NCBI RefSeq assembly: GCF_001457415.1
Contig: NZ_LN881722.1
Span: 124,001-188,000 of the forward strand
DNA length: 64,000 nt
From: Gorillibacterium timonense
GTDB lineage: Bacteria > Bacillota > Bacilli > Paenibacillales > NBRC-103111
Direction: 5' to 3'
A program made the position numbers and the translations under genes. Below the pieces are notes generated by a model. It saw only the letters and a program-made list of their open reading frames with translations. It ran no database searches and had not been told where the DNA came from. Position 1 is the stretch's first letter. Each line of letters begins with the position of its first letter. Shown here piece by piece: positions 1-9,569 of this stretch.

Positions 1-1289
1 GCTTTGACGACATCGCTTATGTCAAGGAGGCGATGAAGCTCGGAGCGGTCGATTATTTTCATAAACCCGCTATGAACGAGGAGGAAATCACCGCCGTCCT
101 GAAGGAGCTTCAAAGCGAGGCGACCCAAGGCGGGTTTTCTCCCAAGCAGCCGAGAGCCGATCATCCGGCTTCGTCCAAAGCGGATGATCTGCGCGAAGGG
201 CTGCGCGGCAACAGCGGGGTCATGCGGAGATCCAGCCATCTGAAGGAAGCCGGAATCTACGTTCTGCTGTTTTCCATCAAGCATTATGGGACGGTGATCA
301 AGCGCTATCCCCATGAGCAGCCCCATATATTGCCGGATACGGTGGACAATATCGTGGCGGAGGTGCTGGGGAAGGAGAAGGAGACCGAGTACCTGCGTAT
401 CGATGACCGCGTGTCGGCCGTTCTGATCAGCAACAGTGAGCTGAAGAGCTTGCTGGCCTCCTTGAATCGGGTCAACGGGCTGGTTCAAACACTTACTACG
501 GCCTTGAAACGGTTCGTCAATGTCGATGCCGTCTTTGGCATCAGCGATTGGTTCTCCTCCTTCGGAGGCTTGGAAACGGGATATGCGCAGGCGCAAACGG
601 CTCTTGAGCAGGCGTTCTATATGCCCGAGCCTTCCGTTTTTTATTTTCATTTCTGCAAGCCTGTCGACCCGAGCAGCCTCGAGCAATCCGACGTGTTGCT
701 TGCCTCGATGAAGAATGCGCTTCGGGAGGGAAACTTCAAGAAGTTCAAGGAAATTCTCGAGCGCTGGCAGAAGCTTGTGGAGCGAGCTCGCTGTCTGAAT
801 GAGCAGGAGGCGCGAAAGGTATACGAAGGTCTGCTCTTCATGCTGGATGAGAGAAAGCCGGACGCAGAGGCGGCGGGAACAGGGGAAACCTTTGCAGAGC
901 TCTCCGCATCCTTCAACCGGGTCATCGAGAGGGCGACTGCGGAGAAGGACAGCAGCGAGTTGAAGCTGTACAGCCTGCTGATCCGCAACGTGATCCGCTA
1001 TTTGCAGGAGCACTACACAGAGGACCTATCTCTCAAACTGCTTGCGGAGCAATTTCAAGTGAGCCCGAACTATGTAAGCCGTCTCTTCAAGCAGGAGGTA
1101 GGCCGCGGAATATTTGAATACATCAACGAAATTCGGATCGAGAAGGCGAAGGCGCTCTTGAAGGATTATCGCTACAAAATCTACGAAATCGCCGAAATGG
1201 TCGGTTTCAACAGCCAAACCCACTTTTCCACCGTCTTTCAAAGGCTCACAGGAGTGTCGCCTAAGGAGTATCGGAACGATGAAGGTTGA
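1..1289 (+). CDS. YesN-type response regulator with AraC DNA-binding domain (5' partial)
   Basis: Cytoplasmic transcription factor of the YesN type, which normally pairs with a YesM-like sensor kinase to control sugar uptake genes. The gene is open at the left edge (first whole codon at base 3), so the phospho-acceptor Asp lies outside the window. Visible are the end of the receiver domain with its conserved Lys-Pro (HKP, about residue 20 of the visible part), a long middle region, and a C-terminal AraC double helix-turn-helix over the last ~100 residues ending in the family pattern VGFNSQTHFSTVF. It lies 174 bp upstream of the binding-protein gene of a sugar ABC transporter on the same strand. 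Control of that operon is inferred from this position. Confidence 0.93.
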   Translation, partial: FDDIAYVKEAMKLGAVDYFHKPAMNEEEITAVLKELQSEATQGGFSPKQPRADHPASSKADDLREGLRGNSGVMRRSSHLKEAGIYVLLFSIKHYGTVIKRYPHEQPHILPDTVDNIVAEVLGKEKETEYLRIDDRVSAVLISNSELKSLLASLNRVNGLVQTLTTALKRFVNVDAVFGISDWFSSFGGLETGYAQAQTALEQAFYMPEPSVFYFHFCKPVDPSSLEQSDVLLASMKNALREGNFKKFKEILERWQKLVERARCLNEQEARKVYEGLLFMLDERKPDAEAAGTGETFAELSASFNRVIERATAEKDSSELKLYSLLIRNVIRYLQEHYTEDLSLKLLAEQFQVSPNYVSRLFKQEVGRGIFEYINEIRIEKAKALLKDYRYKIYEIAEMVGFNSQTHFSTVFQRLTGVSPKEYRNDEG

Positions 1290-1367
1290 TGCGGTTAATG
1301 AAAGTGTGATTTCGTGTATATCCATTCCGGCAAAGGCGGAAATGCTAATTTCATAAGCGTTGTGAGA

Positions 1368-1405
1368 AGAAATTAATCGTTATTCGGTTAATTTCTTTTG
1401 TTTTT
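1368..1405 (+). terminator. Rho-independent terminator after the response regulator
   Basis: A 9-bp stem (AGAAATTAA pairing with TTAATTTCT) is followed by a T-rich run. It separates the regulator transcript from the transporter operon. Confidence 0.75.
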
Positions 1406-1409
1406 GAAA

Positions 1410-1432
1410 GCCTATATCCTTTGACTATAGGC
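1410..1432. promoter_or_regulatory. Inverted repeat upstream of the sugar ABC operon
   Basis: Perfect 7-bp inverted repeat GCCTATA-N9-TATAGGC, about 30 bp before the start of the binding-protein gene and just after the regulator's terminator. It could be an operator for the neighbouring AraC-type regulator or a weak 5' leader hairpin. The sequence alone cannot decide. Confidence 0.4.
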
Positions 1433-1463
1433 AAGCACTTCATACGAAGCAGGGGGATTAGAG

Positions 1464-2711
1464 ATGAGCAGGTTTAAGAAGATGACCGGGTTGGTGCTGA
1501 GCAGCGTACTTGTGCTTTCACTCGCCGCTTGCGGCAGCAGCAAGTCGGATAAGGAAGCGGGCAGCGGCACAGACAATGCTGCAAGCGGTAAAAAAGTTAC
1601 GGTAAGCATGGGGTTCTGGGGAACCGCCCAGGACTTGCAGGTTTATCAGGACGCAGCGAAAACGATCTCCACGGAATACCCGAATCTTGAGCTTAAGATC
1701 AAACAGTATCCAAGTGCCGGGGATTTCTGGAACACGCTGCCGGGTGAAATTGCTGCCGGCGTAGCGCCTGATTTTATCAAGACATCCAATGAAGGGGCTT
1801 ACGAGTATATCGATAAAGGCTTGTTCACCTCGTTGGATGATCTGATTACTTCGACAGGCGTAGATATGACTCGCTTTACGGAAACCTCCAAGAACATTTG
1901 GAAGGTGAACGGGAAGCAGTACGGGATTCCGAACAGTGTGATGCCGGCCATGTTCTTCGTCAACCAAACGATGTGGGAAGAGAAGGGATTAGGCGAGTAT
2001 CCGAAAACGTGGGAAGAGGTCGAGGCAGCGGCAAAGAAGCTGACCACGGACAAGACGTACGGAATTATCGCTCCTTTGGATGCCTTTCATATCACGAACT
2101 ACATCAAGAGCTTCGGCGGTGACTGGGGCAATGGCAAGACCATCAATTCTCCTGAAAACGTACAAGCGCTGCAATTTATTATCGATATGTACAAAGAAGG
2201 AATTGCGGTAACTCCGAAGTCTCTGGGCTTTGGCTGGGACGGAGAAGTGTTTAGCAACAGTCAAGGAGCGATGAGTACGGGCGGTTATTGGTACAAAGGG
2301 TATCTGAAGGATGCCAATCCGGACTTGAAATATGTCGCTTTGCCGATTCCGAAGGGCACGGTGAATGGAAGCACCACCAGCTCGGATGCCTATATCGTCT
2401 TGAAAGACGCCAAGAACAAAGAAGCAGCTCTGCAAGCGGCCTATTATCTGACAAACGATACCATCGAGACATCCTTCATGGATCTTGGATATAACCCGGC
2501 AGTTGCCTCGCTTTCGGATCAATTCTTCGATAAGAATCCTGAGTTTGCAGCGATTAAGCCTGCGCTCGAATACAGCACCGACTTTGGATATCCGACGGAT
2601 ACCAAGCGCTTTACCGATGAATTGACCCGGCAATTGGAAGAGCTGATTCTCGGAAAATCCGGAAAGACGGCTCAGCAAATTCTGGACGACGTCCAAAGTC
2701 AGTTTAAATAA
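1464..2711 (+). CDS. Sugar ABC transporter substrate-binding lipoprotein
   Basis: Extracellular solute-binding protein of the family 1 type, anchored to the outer face of the membrane by a lipid. Residues 1-22 form a lipoprotein signal peptide and the lipobox LAAC puts the modified Cys at residue 23. A low-complexity Ser/Gly/Lys linker follows, then a ~370-residue binding fold with the typical pattern around GIPNSVMPAMFFVN. Length (415 residues) is normal for the family. It is followed by a terminator-like hairpin and then two permeases, so it is probably made in excess over them. The ligand is not evident; the downstream GH3 enzyme points to a beta-glucoside or oligosaccharide (inference). 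Confidence 0.93.
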   Translation: MSRFKKMTGLVLSSVLVLSLAACGSSKSDKEAGSGTDNAASGKKVTVSMGFWGTAQDLQVYQDAAKTISTEYPNLELKIKQYPSAGDFWNTLPGEIAAGVAPDFIKTSNEGAYEYIDKGLFTSLDDLITSTGVDMTRFTETSKNIWKVNGKQYGIPNSVMPAMFFVNQTMWEEKGLGEYPKTWEEVEAAAKKLTTDKTYGIIAPLDAFHITNYIKSFGGDWGNGKTINSPENVQALQFIIDMYKEGIAVTPKSLGFGWDGEVFSNSQGAMSTGGYWYKGYLKDANPDLKYVALPIPKGTVNGSTTSSDAYIVLKDAKNKEAALQAAYYLTNDTIETSFMDLGYNPAVASLSDQFFDKNPEFAAIKPALEYSTDFGYPTDTKRFTDELTRQLEELILGKSGKTAQQILDDVQSQFK

Positions 2712-2748
2712 CTGACCCTCGTTTAACGCGTACCGCAGATGGTTTGCT

Positions 2749-2790
2749 CCCCGCTTCCCGGCATGAGCCGAGGAAGCGGGAAGCTTTTTT
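2749..2790 (+). terminator. Intercistronic terminator/attenuator between binding protein and permeases
   Basis: Strong GC-rich stem (CCCGCTTCC with GGAAGCGGG, extended inside by CGGC/GCCG around an ATGA loop) followed by six T. Such partial terminators after binding-protein genes let only part of the transcript continue into the permeases. Confidence 0.75.
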
Positions 2791-2840
2791 GTGAAACGGC
2801 GGCTTTCGCGGCTGAAAAACATGCAACTGGAGGTAAGTCT

Positions 2841-3785
2841 ATGTCCAATTACAACGAGAAAACGGCCGAAGTTCGCCCGAGGAGCATCATGCCGTCCTGG
2901 TTTCGGCGGCTGCTCGACACCGACCTGACGCTGGGCTGGATTCTTTCGCTGCCGTTTTTGATTTTATGGGCTTGGTGGTTTCTTTACCCATTCGCTCAGT
3001 CCTTTATCCAAAGCTTCCAGGATGCCAATTTTGCAGCTTTGGATCAGGCGCGTTTTATTGGCCTGGACAATTATATAAATATTCTTCAGGATAAGGCGTT
3101 CTTCCGGGCCGTGCTTCATTCGTTGGAGATCGTGCTCGTGTCCGTGCCGATTCAAACCCTGCTGGGCTTGCTTATCGCGCTGCTTGTTAACCAAAAAATC
3201 AAAGGAAAAGGCATTTTCCGTACCGTGTTTTTCCTTCCCTACATCACTTCTCAAATCGCGATCACGACCGTCTTTATGATGCTGTTCAAAAAAGGAACCT
3301 TTCTCACGCAATTCTTTGGGAAGTTCGGATTTGGCGATGTGACTTGGTATGCCGACACGCGGTATGCCCTGTTGTTCGTTTGTGTTTTGTTCATTTTCCA
3401 ACAATGCGGATTTACCATGATCGTATATTTGTCGGGGCTTCAGGAAGTGCCCAGCGATTTGTATGAGGCGGGGGAGATCGATGGAGCTTCCGGATGGAAT
3501 AAATTCCGCTATATCACGGTCCCTTATTTGAAACCGATCACGTTCTTTATCGTGTCCGTGTCTACGATCGGCGGGTTCCAAATCTACGATCAGATCGCCG
3601 CTATATCGCGGTATGGGACGCTCGGGTCTCCGGCCGGAGCAACGGATACGGTCGTCACCTATTTTTATCAGCACGGCATTCGTTATATGAATATCGGGTA
3701 CGGAAGCGCGGCGGTTGTCCTGTTCTTCCTGATCATTATGCTGATTACCTTCCTGCAAAAAATAGTACTGGATGAGAAGGAGTGA
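2841..3785 (+). CDS. Sugar ABC transporter permease (MalF/UgpA-like)
   Basis: Inner membrane permease subunit of the carbohydrate uptake transporter-1 family, 314 residues with about six membrane helices. The EAA loop that contacts the ATPase reads EAGEIDGASGWNKFRYITVPYLKP in the second half. Start chosen at ATG 2841 because it follows GGAGG at the right distance; the open frame extends further upstream only through the terminator hairpin. The next permease begins 4 bp after its stop. No ATP-binding subunit is encoded here, as is usual for Firmicute CUT1 systems that share an MsmX-type ATPase. Confidence 0.92.
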   Translation: MSNYNEKTAEVRPRSIMPSWFRRLLDTDLTLGWILSLPFLILWAWWFLYPFAQSFIQSFQDANFAALDQARFIGLDNYINILQDKAFFRAVLHSLEIVLVSVPIQTLLGLLIALLVNQKIKGKGIFRTVFFLPYITSQIAITTVFMMLFKKGTFLTQFFGKFGFGDVTWYADTRYALLFVCVLFIFQQCGFTMIVYLSGLQEVPSDLYEAGEIDGASGWNKFRYITVPYLKPITFFIVSVSTIGGFQIYDQIAAISRYGTLGSPAGATDTVVTYFYQHGIRYMNIGYGSAAVVLFFLIIMLITFLQKIVLDEKE

Positions 3786-3789
3786 GCCT

Positions 3790-4614
3790 ATGAGAGCCCG
3801 CAAAGCCGCCAACCAAACGTTACTTTACATCCTTGTGATTGCGCTGGGTTTACTATTTGCCCTTCCTTTTATCTACACGATATACACTTCGTTCGTCCCC
3901 ATGCGTTTTGTGAATCGTATAGCTCCACTTACCGAATGGTCGTTCAACAATTACAAGATGTACTTTACCAATGAAGCCTATAATGTGCCGCGTTGGTTTC
4001 TGAACACCGTTGTGATGACGTCGATCGTCGTCATCGGCAACTTGATCATCAATCCGATGGTCGGTTTTTCCTTGGCGAAGTTGGATTTTCGCGGAAAGAA
4101 GCTCATTTACTGGATTGTCGTGGGTACGATGATGGTTCCAAGCCAAATTGTCCTTATCCCCGTCTATGTGAATGAAGCGCATTTGGGTTGGCTCAATACG
4201 TTTCAAGGCTTGACCGTACCGTTCCTGTTCCAAAGCTTGTACATTTTCATGCTTCGGCAGTTCTTTATCTCGGTGCCAGGTGAGTTTATCGAGGCGGCGC
4301 GGATTGACGGCCTGACCAAGATGGGCGCTTTCTGGCGAATCGTGTATCCGCTGGCCCGCTCCTCCCTGATTACGACGGCGATCCTCTCGTTCGCAGGGAC
4401 CTGGAACAGTTATTTGATCCCGAGCACCTTGACCAACAAACCGGAGATGTATGTGCTCGTGGTCGGGTTGAACAGCGTGAAGGATATGTTTTTTGAGAAT
4501 ACGCCTTTGATTATGGCTGGGGTTCTGTTATCCACACTGCCGATTATTATCTTCTTCTTCTTGTTCCAACGGCAGTACATCGAAGGGATTTCGGCAGCTG
4601 GAGTGAAGGGATAA
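3790..4614 (+). CDS. Sugar ABC transporter permease (MalG/UgpE-like)
   Basis: Second membrane subunit of the importer, 274 residues, about six membrane helices. Its EAA loop reads EAARIDGLTKMGAFWRIVYPLARS. ATG 3790 is chosen because AAGGAG lies about 7 bp upstream, embedded in the last codons of the preceding permease, so the two are probably translationally coupled. It is followed after 22 bp by the beta-glucosidase gene in the same operon. Confidence 0.92.
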   Translation: MRARKAANQTLLYILVIALGLLFALPFIYTIYTSFVPMRFVNRIAPLTEWSFNNYKMYFTNEAYNVPRWFLNTVVMTSIVVIGNLIINPMVGFSLAKLDFRGKKLIYWIVVGTMMVPSQIVLIPVYVNEAHLGWLNTFQGLTVPFLFQSLYIFMLRQFFISVPGEFIEAARIDGLTKMGAFWRIVYPLARSSLITTAILSFAGTWNSYLIPSTLTNKPEMYVLVVGLNSVKDMFFENTPLIMAGVLLSTLPIIIFFFLFQRQYIEGISAAGVKG

Positions 4615-4636
4615 CGATCCGAGGAGGAGCTAGCAG

Positions 4637-6745
4637 ATGGAACAGGCAAGAAAACGAGCGGAAGAACTGCTGAAAATCATGACGTTGGAAGAAAAAATCG
4701 GACAAACCGTGCAATACGGGCGCTACGATGACCGCCGAGTGGAATTGATTGCAGCCGGACGTGTGGGCTCGATGTTGAATGTCTATGGGGCAGAGAGGAT
4801 CAACGAGCTGCAGAAGCTTGCCGTAGAGAAAACTCGGCTGGGTATTCCGCTGTTGATCGGCGATGACGTCATCCATGGCTATCGAACGATCTTCCCGATC
4901 CCGCTCGCCGAGGCGGCCAGCTGGAATTTGGAGGCGATGGAGAACAATGCGCGGATTGCCGCCGTCGAAGCTGCATCGGAAGGCATCCGCTGGACTTTTG
5001 CGCCGATGGTCGATGTGACCCGAGAAGCGCGTTGGGGTCGGATCGCGGAAGGAGCGGGCGAAGATGTGTACCTCGGCTCCCTTGCCGCTGTGGCCAGAGT
5101 GAAAGGGTTTCAGCAAGCGAATGCCGAAGGGTATCCGACGGTCGCTGCCTGTGTAAAGCATTTTGCCGGTTACGGCTGGGTTGAAGGCGGACGGGATTAC
5201 GACACCACCGATATGTCCGAGCGGACGCTGCGCGAGCATATCCTGCCGCCGTTCCTTGCGGGAATTCAGGCTGGCGCGATGTCGGTCATGACCGCTTTTA
5301 ACGAGGTGAGCGGCGTTCCCGCTTCCAGTAATGTCTTTTTGCTGCGGGACATCCTGAGGAACGAATGGGGCTTTGAGGGCATTACCGTCAGCGACTGGGA
5401 ATCGATTGAGGAAGTGATCTATCACGGTTATGCGGAGGATCGTCGCGACGCAGCCATGAAAGGCATGCGGGCCGGTGTCGATATGGACATGCATTCCGGC
5501 GTCTACCAGGAGCATTTGGCTTCGATCATCGAAGAACGGCCGGACATGCTGAAGCTTCTGGATGAGGCGGTTCTGCGGGTCTTGACCATCAAATATGCCT
5601 TGGGCTTGTTTGAGAACCCTTATACCGATGTCCATCAACACGAGAAGCTGATTTTGGCTCCCGAGCATTTGCAGCAGGCGCGGCTCAGTGCCAGTCAGTC
5701 GGTTGTCCTGCTGAAAAACAACCCGGGTATTCTTCCTCTGGACTTTACGAAGCATCGGAAGATCGCGTTGATCGGACCGCTTGCGGACGACCATCATCAT
5801 ACGATGGGCTGCTGGTCTCACAAGGGCAGAGAAGAAGATGTACAGACGGTTCGGGATGCCTTTACCGCGGAGCTGGCTCCGCATGCGGAGATTTTCTATG
5901 AAAAAGGCAGCGAGGTCAAGGAAGAACTGGAAGGCGGACTGGAGCGTGCTGTAGCGTTGGCTGAGCAATGCGATATTGCCATTGTCGCCGTGGGCGAAAG
6001 CGAAGATATGACCGGCGAGCATTACAACCGGACGGTGATCAATCTGCCGGAATGCCAGGAACGGGTAATCCGGGAAATCAAGAGCCGCACGAACACGCCG
6101 GTCGTCGTCGTCTTGATGAACGGCCGTCCGCTGGCCATCGAGTGGGTACAGGAGAACGCCGATGCGATCGTCGAAGCCTGGCATCCCGGAACGATGGGCG
6201 GCGGGGGGATCCTCGACGTATTGACCGGTGCATACAACCCGAGTGGCCGACTGCCGGTTACATTCCCCCGTGCGACCGGTCAGGTCCCGATTTACTACAA
6301 CCGCAAAAGCACAGGCCGGCCGAATCTGTATGAGGATTACCTCGATTGCGATGACAACGAGCTGTACCCGTTCGGATTCGGACTCAGCTATACCACCTTC
6401 GCCTACAGCGACCTGTCGCTGGATCGCACCAGCATCCAGGCAGATGGCGAAATCAAGGTAAGCGCCAGAATCACCAACACCGGCACACGGGCCGGAGAAG
6501 AAACGGCGCAGCTTTATATCCGGGATATGGTCGGCAGCACGACACGTCCGGTCAAGGAATTGAAGGGCTACCGGAAGCTGTTCCTGCAGCCAGGCGAGTC
6601 CGCTGAGGTGGACTTCACGCTGACCGCAACGGAACTCGGCATGCTGGATGAGAAGCTCGAGTTCACGGTGGAACCGGGCAAATTTACCGTTTGGGTCGGC
6701 CCTCATTCTGCGGAAGGCTTGCAAGCCGATTTCCTCGTCGTTTAA
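4637..6745 (+). CDS. Glycoside hydrolase family 3 beta-glucosidase (BglX-like)
   Basis: Hydrolyses terminal beta-linked glucose or similar sugars, most likely in the cytoplasm since there is no signal peptide. Family 3 layout: N-terminal TIM-barrel-like domain with the Lys-His pair K174-H175 (VKHFAGYGW) and the nucleophile Asp253 in the signature TVSDW, then the second alpha/beta domain with KNNPGILPL, and a C-terminal fibronectin-III-like domain (about residues 580-690, PVKELKGYRKLFLQPGES). 702 residues is normal for this group. GAGGAGGAG precedes ATG 4637. Position right after the importer suggests it processes the imported sugar. Confidence 0.94.
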   Translation: MEQARKRAEELLKIMTLEEKIGQTVQYGRYDDRRVELIAAGRVGSMLNVYGAERINELQKLAVEKTRLGIPLLIGDDVIHGYRTIFPIPLAEAASWNLEAMENNARIAAVEAASEGIRWTFAPMVDVTREARWGRIAEGAGEDVYLGSLAAVARVKGFQQANAEGYPTVAACVKHFAGYGWVEGGRDYDTTDMSERTLREHILPPFLAGIQAGAMSVMTAFNEVSGVPASSNVFLLRDILRNEWGFEGITVSDWESIEEVIYHGYAEDRRDAAMKGMRAGVDMDMHSGVYQEHLASIIEERPDMLKLLDEAVLRVLTIKYALGLFENPYTDVHQHEKLILAPEHLQQARLSASQSVVLLKNNPGILPLDFTKHRKIALIGPLADDHHHTMGCWSHKGREEDVQTVRDAFTAELAPHAEIFYEKGSEVKEELEGGLERAVALAEQCDIAIVAVGESEDMTGEHYNRTVINLPECQERVIREIKSRTNTPVVVVLMNGRPLAIEWVQENADAIVEAWHPGTMGGGGILDVLTGAYNPSGRLPVTFPRATGQVPIYYNRKSTGRPNLYEDYLDCDDNELYPFGFGLSYTTFAYSDLSLDRTSIQADGEIKVSARITNTGTRAGEETAQLYIRDMVGSTTRPVKELKGYRKLFLQPGESAEVDFTLTATELGMLDEKLEFTVEPGKFTVWVGPHSAEGLQADFLVV

Positions 6746-6854
6746 GCCGTTGTCTGTGCTGTTTGCAGCAAAGAATCGTGGCATCCAATGGAATGAATCG
6801 GTCGGGTGTTCGGCAGGCTTCCAGTTGCGGGCGGCAATGGGAATTGGACAATGG

Positions 6855-6863
6855 TGGTATAAT
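6855..6863 (+). promoter_or_regulatory. Extended -10 promoter for the aldo/keto reductase
   Basis: TGG-TATAAT gives a perfect -10 with the extended TGn motif, about 30 bp before the ribosome site of the reductase. No good -35 is needed or seen. It suggests the reductase is transcribed separately from the sugar operon. Confidence 0.6.
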
Positions 6864-6899
6864 GGGATACAGACCATAGAGACAAAGGAGAGAAATCCA

Positions 6900-7736
6900 A
6901 TGGCTGAGAACATCCCAGAAGTCATCCTGAACGATGGCGTTAAAATCCCCGGAATCGGCTTCGGAACCTACAAAATGAATGGAGCAGAAGGCGTCGAAGG
7001 CATGAAGAAGGCGATCGATCTCGGTTACCGGCTGCTCGATTCCGCTTTCAACTACGAGAATGAGGGAGCAGTGGGTGAAGTTGTCCGTCAAACGCTAGTG
7101 CCTCGCGAAGAGCTGATCGTCTGCTCCAAGCTGCCGGGAAGGCATCACGCTTATGCGGAGGCCTTGAATACGATCCAGGAATCCCTCTACCGGGGTGGCC
7201 TCGATTATTACGACCTCTACCTGATCCATTGGCCGAATCCGCGTGTAGACCTTTATGTCGAAGCTTGGCAGGCGATGATCGAGGCTCGCAAACGGGGCTA
7301 CATCCGCTCGATCGGCGTCTGCAATTTCCTGCCCGAGCATATTGACCGTCTGGTCAAGGAAACCGGCGTGAAGCCGAGCCTCAACCAGATCGAGCTGCAT
7401 CCCTTCTTCAATCAGGAGGAGATGCGCCGTTACCACGCGGAGCAGGGAATCGTGACGGAATCCTGGAGCCCGCTCGGACGCGCGAGCCGCCTGCTGGAGG
7501 ACCCGCGGATCGGCTCCATCGCGGAGGCGCACGACAAGTCGATCTCGCAGATCATTCTGCGCTGGCATGTGCAGCTCGGCGCTCTTCCGATTCCGAAAGC
7601 CTCTTCGACCGAGCATCAGTTGGATAATCTCCGCATCTTCGACTTTGAGCTGACGGCGGATGAGATGCAAGTCATCAGCAGCTTGAACTCCGGTCGGCTC
7701 TGGAATCAAGACCCAGCGGTTTATGAGGAATTCTAG
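6900..7736 (+). CDS. Aldo/keto reductase
   Basis: NADPH-dependent reductase of aldehydes and ketones with the AKR (alpha/beta)8 fold, cytoplasmic, 278 residues. The full catalytic tetrad is visible: Asp47 and Tyr52 in LLDSAFNY, Lys77 in CSKLPG, His110 in LIHWP. The coenzyme-binding tail IPKASSTEHQLDN is also present. Start set at ATG 6900, 9 bp after AAAGGAG; upstream in-frame codons run back into the GH3 gene and are not used. Own promoter and terminator make it monocistronic. Confidence 0.92.
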   Translation: MAENIPEVILNDGVKIPGIGFGTYKMNGAEGVEGMKKAIDLGYRLLDSAFNYENEGAVGEVVRQTLVPREELIVCSKLPGRHHAYAEALNTIQESLYRGGLDYYDLYLIHWPNPRVDLYVEAWQAMIEARKRGYIRSIGVCNFLPEHIDRLVKETGVKPSLNQIELHPFFNQEEMRRYHAEQGIVTESWSPLGRASRLLEDPRIGSIAEAHDKSISQIILRWHVQLGALPIPKASSTEHQLDNLRIFDFELTADEMQVISSLNSGRLWNQDPAVYEEF

Positions 7737-7750
7737 GAGCGAATAGGAAA

Positions 7751-7789
7751 GGCCCGCAGTGATCGGAACTCCGATCTGCGGGCCTTTTT
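7751..7789 (+). terminator. Rho-independent terminator after the aldo/keto reductase
   Basis: Stem GGCCCGCAG...CTGCGGGCC with an inner GATCGG/CCGATC extension, followed by five T. Confidence 0.9.
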
Positions 7790-7902
7790 GCTTTTAGCAA
7801 CGCGCGCTCCCGTTGCGGCGAAGATAGGCTTCTCGATTCACAGGAGGGCAGCGAGGCACTTGGCTCAGAAGCTCGGCAGCCCAGCAACTCCGAAGCCCGA
7901 AC

Positions 7903-8469
7903 TCAGAAGCCATACTCGGCTTCTTTTTCGGCTTGAATGGCTTGAAAGGCTTCTGTGGTGGCTTTCAGATCATCAGCCAGACGACGCAGTCGAAACAGAA
8001 TGTCGTCGTTGATGATTTCCTTTTGCCGAAAATCCTTTTCCTCGATATAGACATAGGTCTGAACAATCTGGGCCTTCATGTAGGACAAGATCGGCTTGAG
8101 CTGCTGCTCCGGTACAAGATAGTGCCGACTGGAGCCGGCCGTTGCCAGGATGCCGACTACCTTGCCAAGGAAGGCCTGCTGCGGCAGCAGGTCAAAGATG
8201 TTTTTGAGACTCCCCGGCAAGGAAGCCTGAAAAATGGGAGTCCCGATGACGATGACATCGGAATTCATCAACTCCGCTGCCACATAGCCAGTGTCTCCCT
8301 CATACTCCAGATAGTTGCGGCCGTCGCTGAATTGGATCGTGTAGTCGGCCAGATCGATCAATTGGATATCCTCATTCGGGAACTGCTCCTGCAGGTACTG
8401 GCGGGTTACAAGCAAGGCGGCGGTTGTCTTCGAGCCGACGATCGACCCGGATAGCAGGGTGATCTTCAT
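7903..8469 (-). CDS. NAD(P)H-dependent FMN reductase (SsuE-like)
   Basis: Flavodoxin-fold reductase that supplies reduced FMN, 188 residues. The N-terminal phosphate-binding loop reads LLSGSIVGSKTTAALL and the middle carries the GTPIFQASLPGSLKNIFDLL pattern of the NADPH_FMN reductase family. AAGGAGG sits just upstream of ATG 8469. It follows the LLM monooxygenase gene by 2 bp, so the pair forms a two-component flavin monooxygenase system resembling ssuE/ssuD, though the true substrate is unknown. Confidence 0.9.
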   Translation of the reverse strand: MKITLLSGSIVGSKTTAALLVTRQYLQEQFPNEDIQLIDLADYTIQFSDGRNYLEYEGDTGYVAAELMNSDVIVIGTPIFQASLPGSLKNIFDLLPQQAFLGKVVGILATAGSSRHYLVPEQQLKPILSYMKAQIVQTYVYIEEKDFRQKEIINDDILFRLRRLADDLKATTEAFQAIQAEKEAEYGF

Positions 8470-8471
8470 CG

Positions 8472-9545
8472 TTATACCTCCTTCAGATTTGTGGGATTCG
8501 TGGGGTTTGTGTACTTGTGCAGGGCGGGAATGATCTCGGAACCGATCACGTCGATGTTCTTCATGATCTTCTCAAAGGGGACGCCTCCGAAATCCAATTG
8601 GGCGATATATCGCTGATTTCCGAACAGCTCATGCTGATACAGCAGCTTTTCGATGATCTCCTGAGGGCTGCCGACATTTATAATGTCTCGCTTGTCGGCA
8701 CCTTGTGCGAAGAGCTGCTTCGGAAATCCGCGGCCGTTCGTTTGCTTCATCCCTTCATTGATGTGCGGGTAGTATTCCCTCAGAGCCTGCTGTGTGGTTT
8801 CGGCCGCGTAGAAAAAGCCAGCCGTCGTCACCGGCAACTGCGAGGGATCAAAACCTCCGAGCGAAGCCGCTTCCCGATAGGCGTCGATCGAATGCTTGAA
8901 GGAAGAGGCCGGGCCTCCTAAATGAGCCAAAAACATCGGAACGCCTGCATAGCCGGCCTTCATCGCACTGGCGGGAGTCCCGCCTACCGCCCGCCATATC
9001 GGGATAGAGCCGTTCAGAGGGCGGGGAAGCACCCGGGCCTGCATCAGCGGGGCGCGGAATTTACCGCTCCAGGAAACCGTCTCCTGCCGATTCAATTTCA
9101 GCAGCAAGTCGAACTTCTCCTCAAACAATTCCTCATAATCGTTCAAGTCGTAGCCGAGCAGCTTGTAGACGCCTACCCGCGAGGCGCGTCCGGCAACAAG
9201 CTCCACTCGTCCTCCCGACAGGAGATCGAGGGTGGCGAAATCCTCATAGACCCGAACAGGGTCGAGCGTGCTGATGATGGTGGAGGCGCTGCCGATCCTC
9301 ATGGTCGTGGTGGCTTGGGCGATGGCCGCTAGTACGACCGTATGCGCTTGGGTGGTAAAGAAATCCTGATGGCTTTCGCCGACGCTGAAGAAATCGATAC
9401 CGGCTTGTTCCGCCAGCTTTGCCATGTCAATGATCTCCTTAAGGCGCTGCTGTGCGGGTATTCGTTCACCGGTAGCCGGGTTCGGTAAATGATCCCCGAG
9501 TGTATATAAGCCAAATTCCAGTCGACGGTTCTGATTTGTTTCCAT
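8472..9545 (-). CDS. LLM-class flavin-dependent monooxygenase
   Basis: Luciferase-like TIM-barrel monooxygenase, 357 residues, using FMNH2 and oxygen. Family marks include EFGLYTLGDHLPNP at the N-terminus, FFSVGESHQDFF, and RIGSASTIISTLDPVRVYEDFATLDLLSGGR. GGGAG lies 8 bp before ATG 9545. It is the first gene of a two-gene operon with the FMN reductase, transcribed away from an HxlR regulator; the shared intergenic region carries candidate operators. Substrate is not predictable from sequence (alkanesulfonate-type or other). Confidence 0.9.
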   Translation of the reverse strand: METNQNRRLEFGLYTLGDHLPNPATGERIPAQQRLKEIIDMAKLAEQAGIDFFSVGESHQDFFTTQAHTVVLAAIAQATTTMRIGSASTIISTLDPVRVYEDFATLDLLSGGRVELVAGRASRVGVYKLLGYDLNDYEELFEEKFDLLLKLNRQETVSWSGKFRAPLMQARVLPRPLNGSIPIWRAVGGTPASAMKAGYAGVPMFLAHLGGPASSFKHSIDAYREAASLGGFDPSQLPVTTAGFFYAAETTQQALREYYPHINEGMKQTNGRGFPKQLFAQGADKRDIINVGSPQEIIEKLLYQHELFGNQRYIAQLDFGGVPFEKIMKNIDVIGSEIIPALHKYTNPTNPTNLKEV

Positions 9546-9569
9546 AAGAGAGGGCTCCCTTTCTTTTAT

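Noticed and set aside
4547..6925. 792-codon open frame on the minus strand opposite the GH3 gene
   Set aside because: It mirrors the GH3 gene, lacks a ribosome site and any domain pattern; long antisense frames are common in GC-rich genes.
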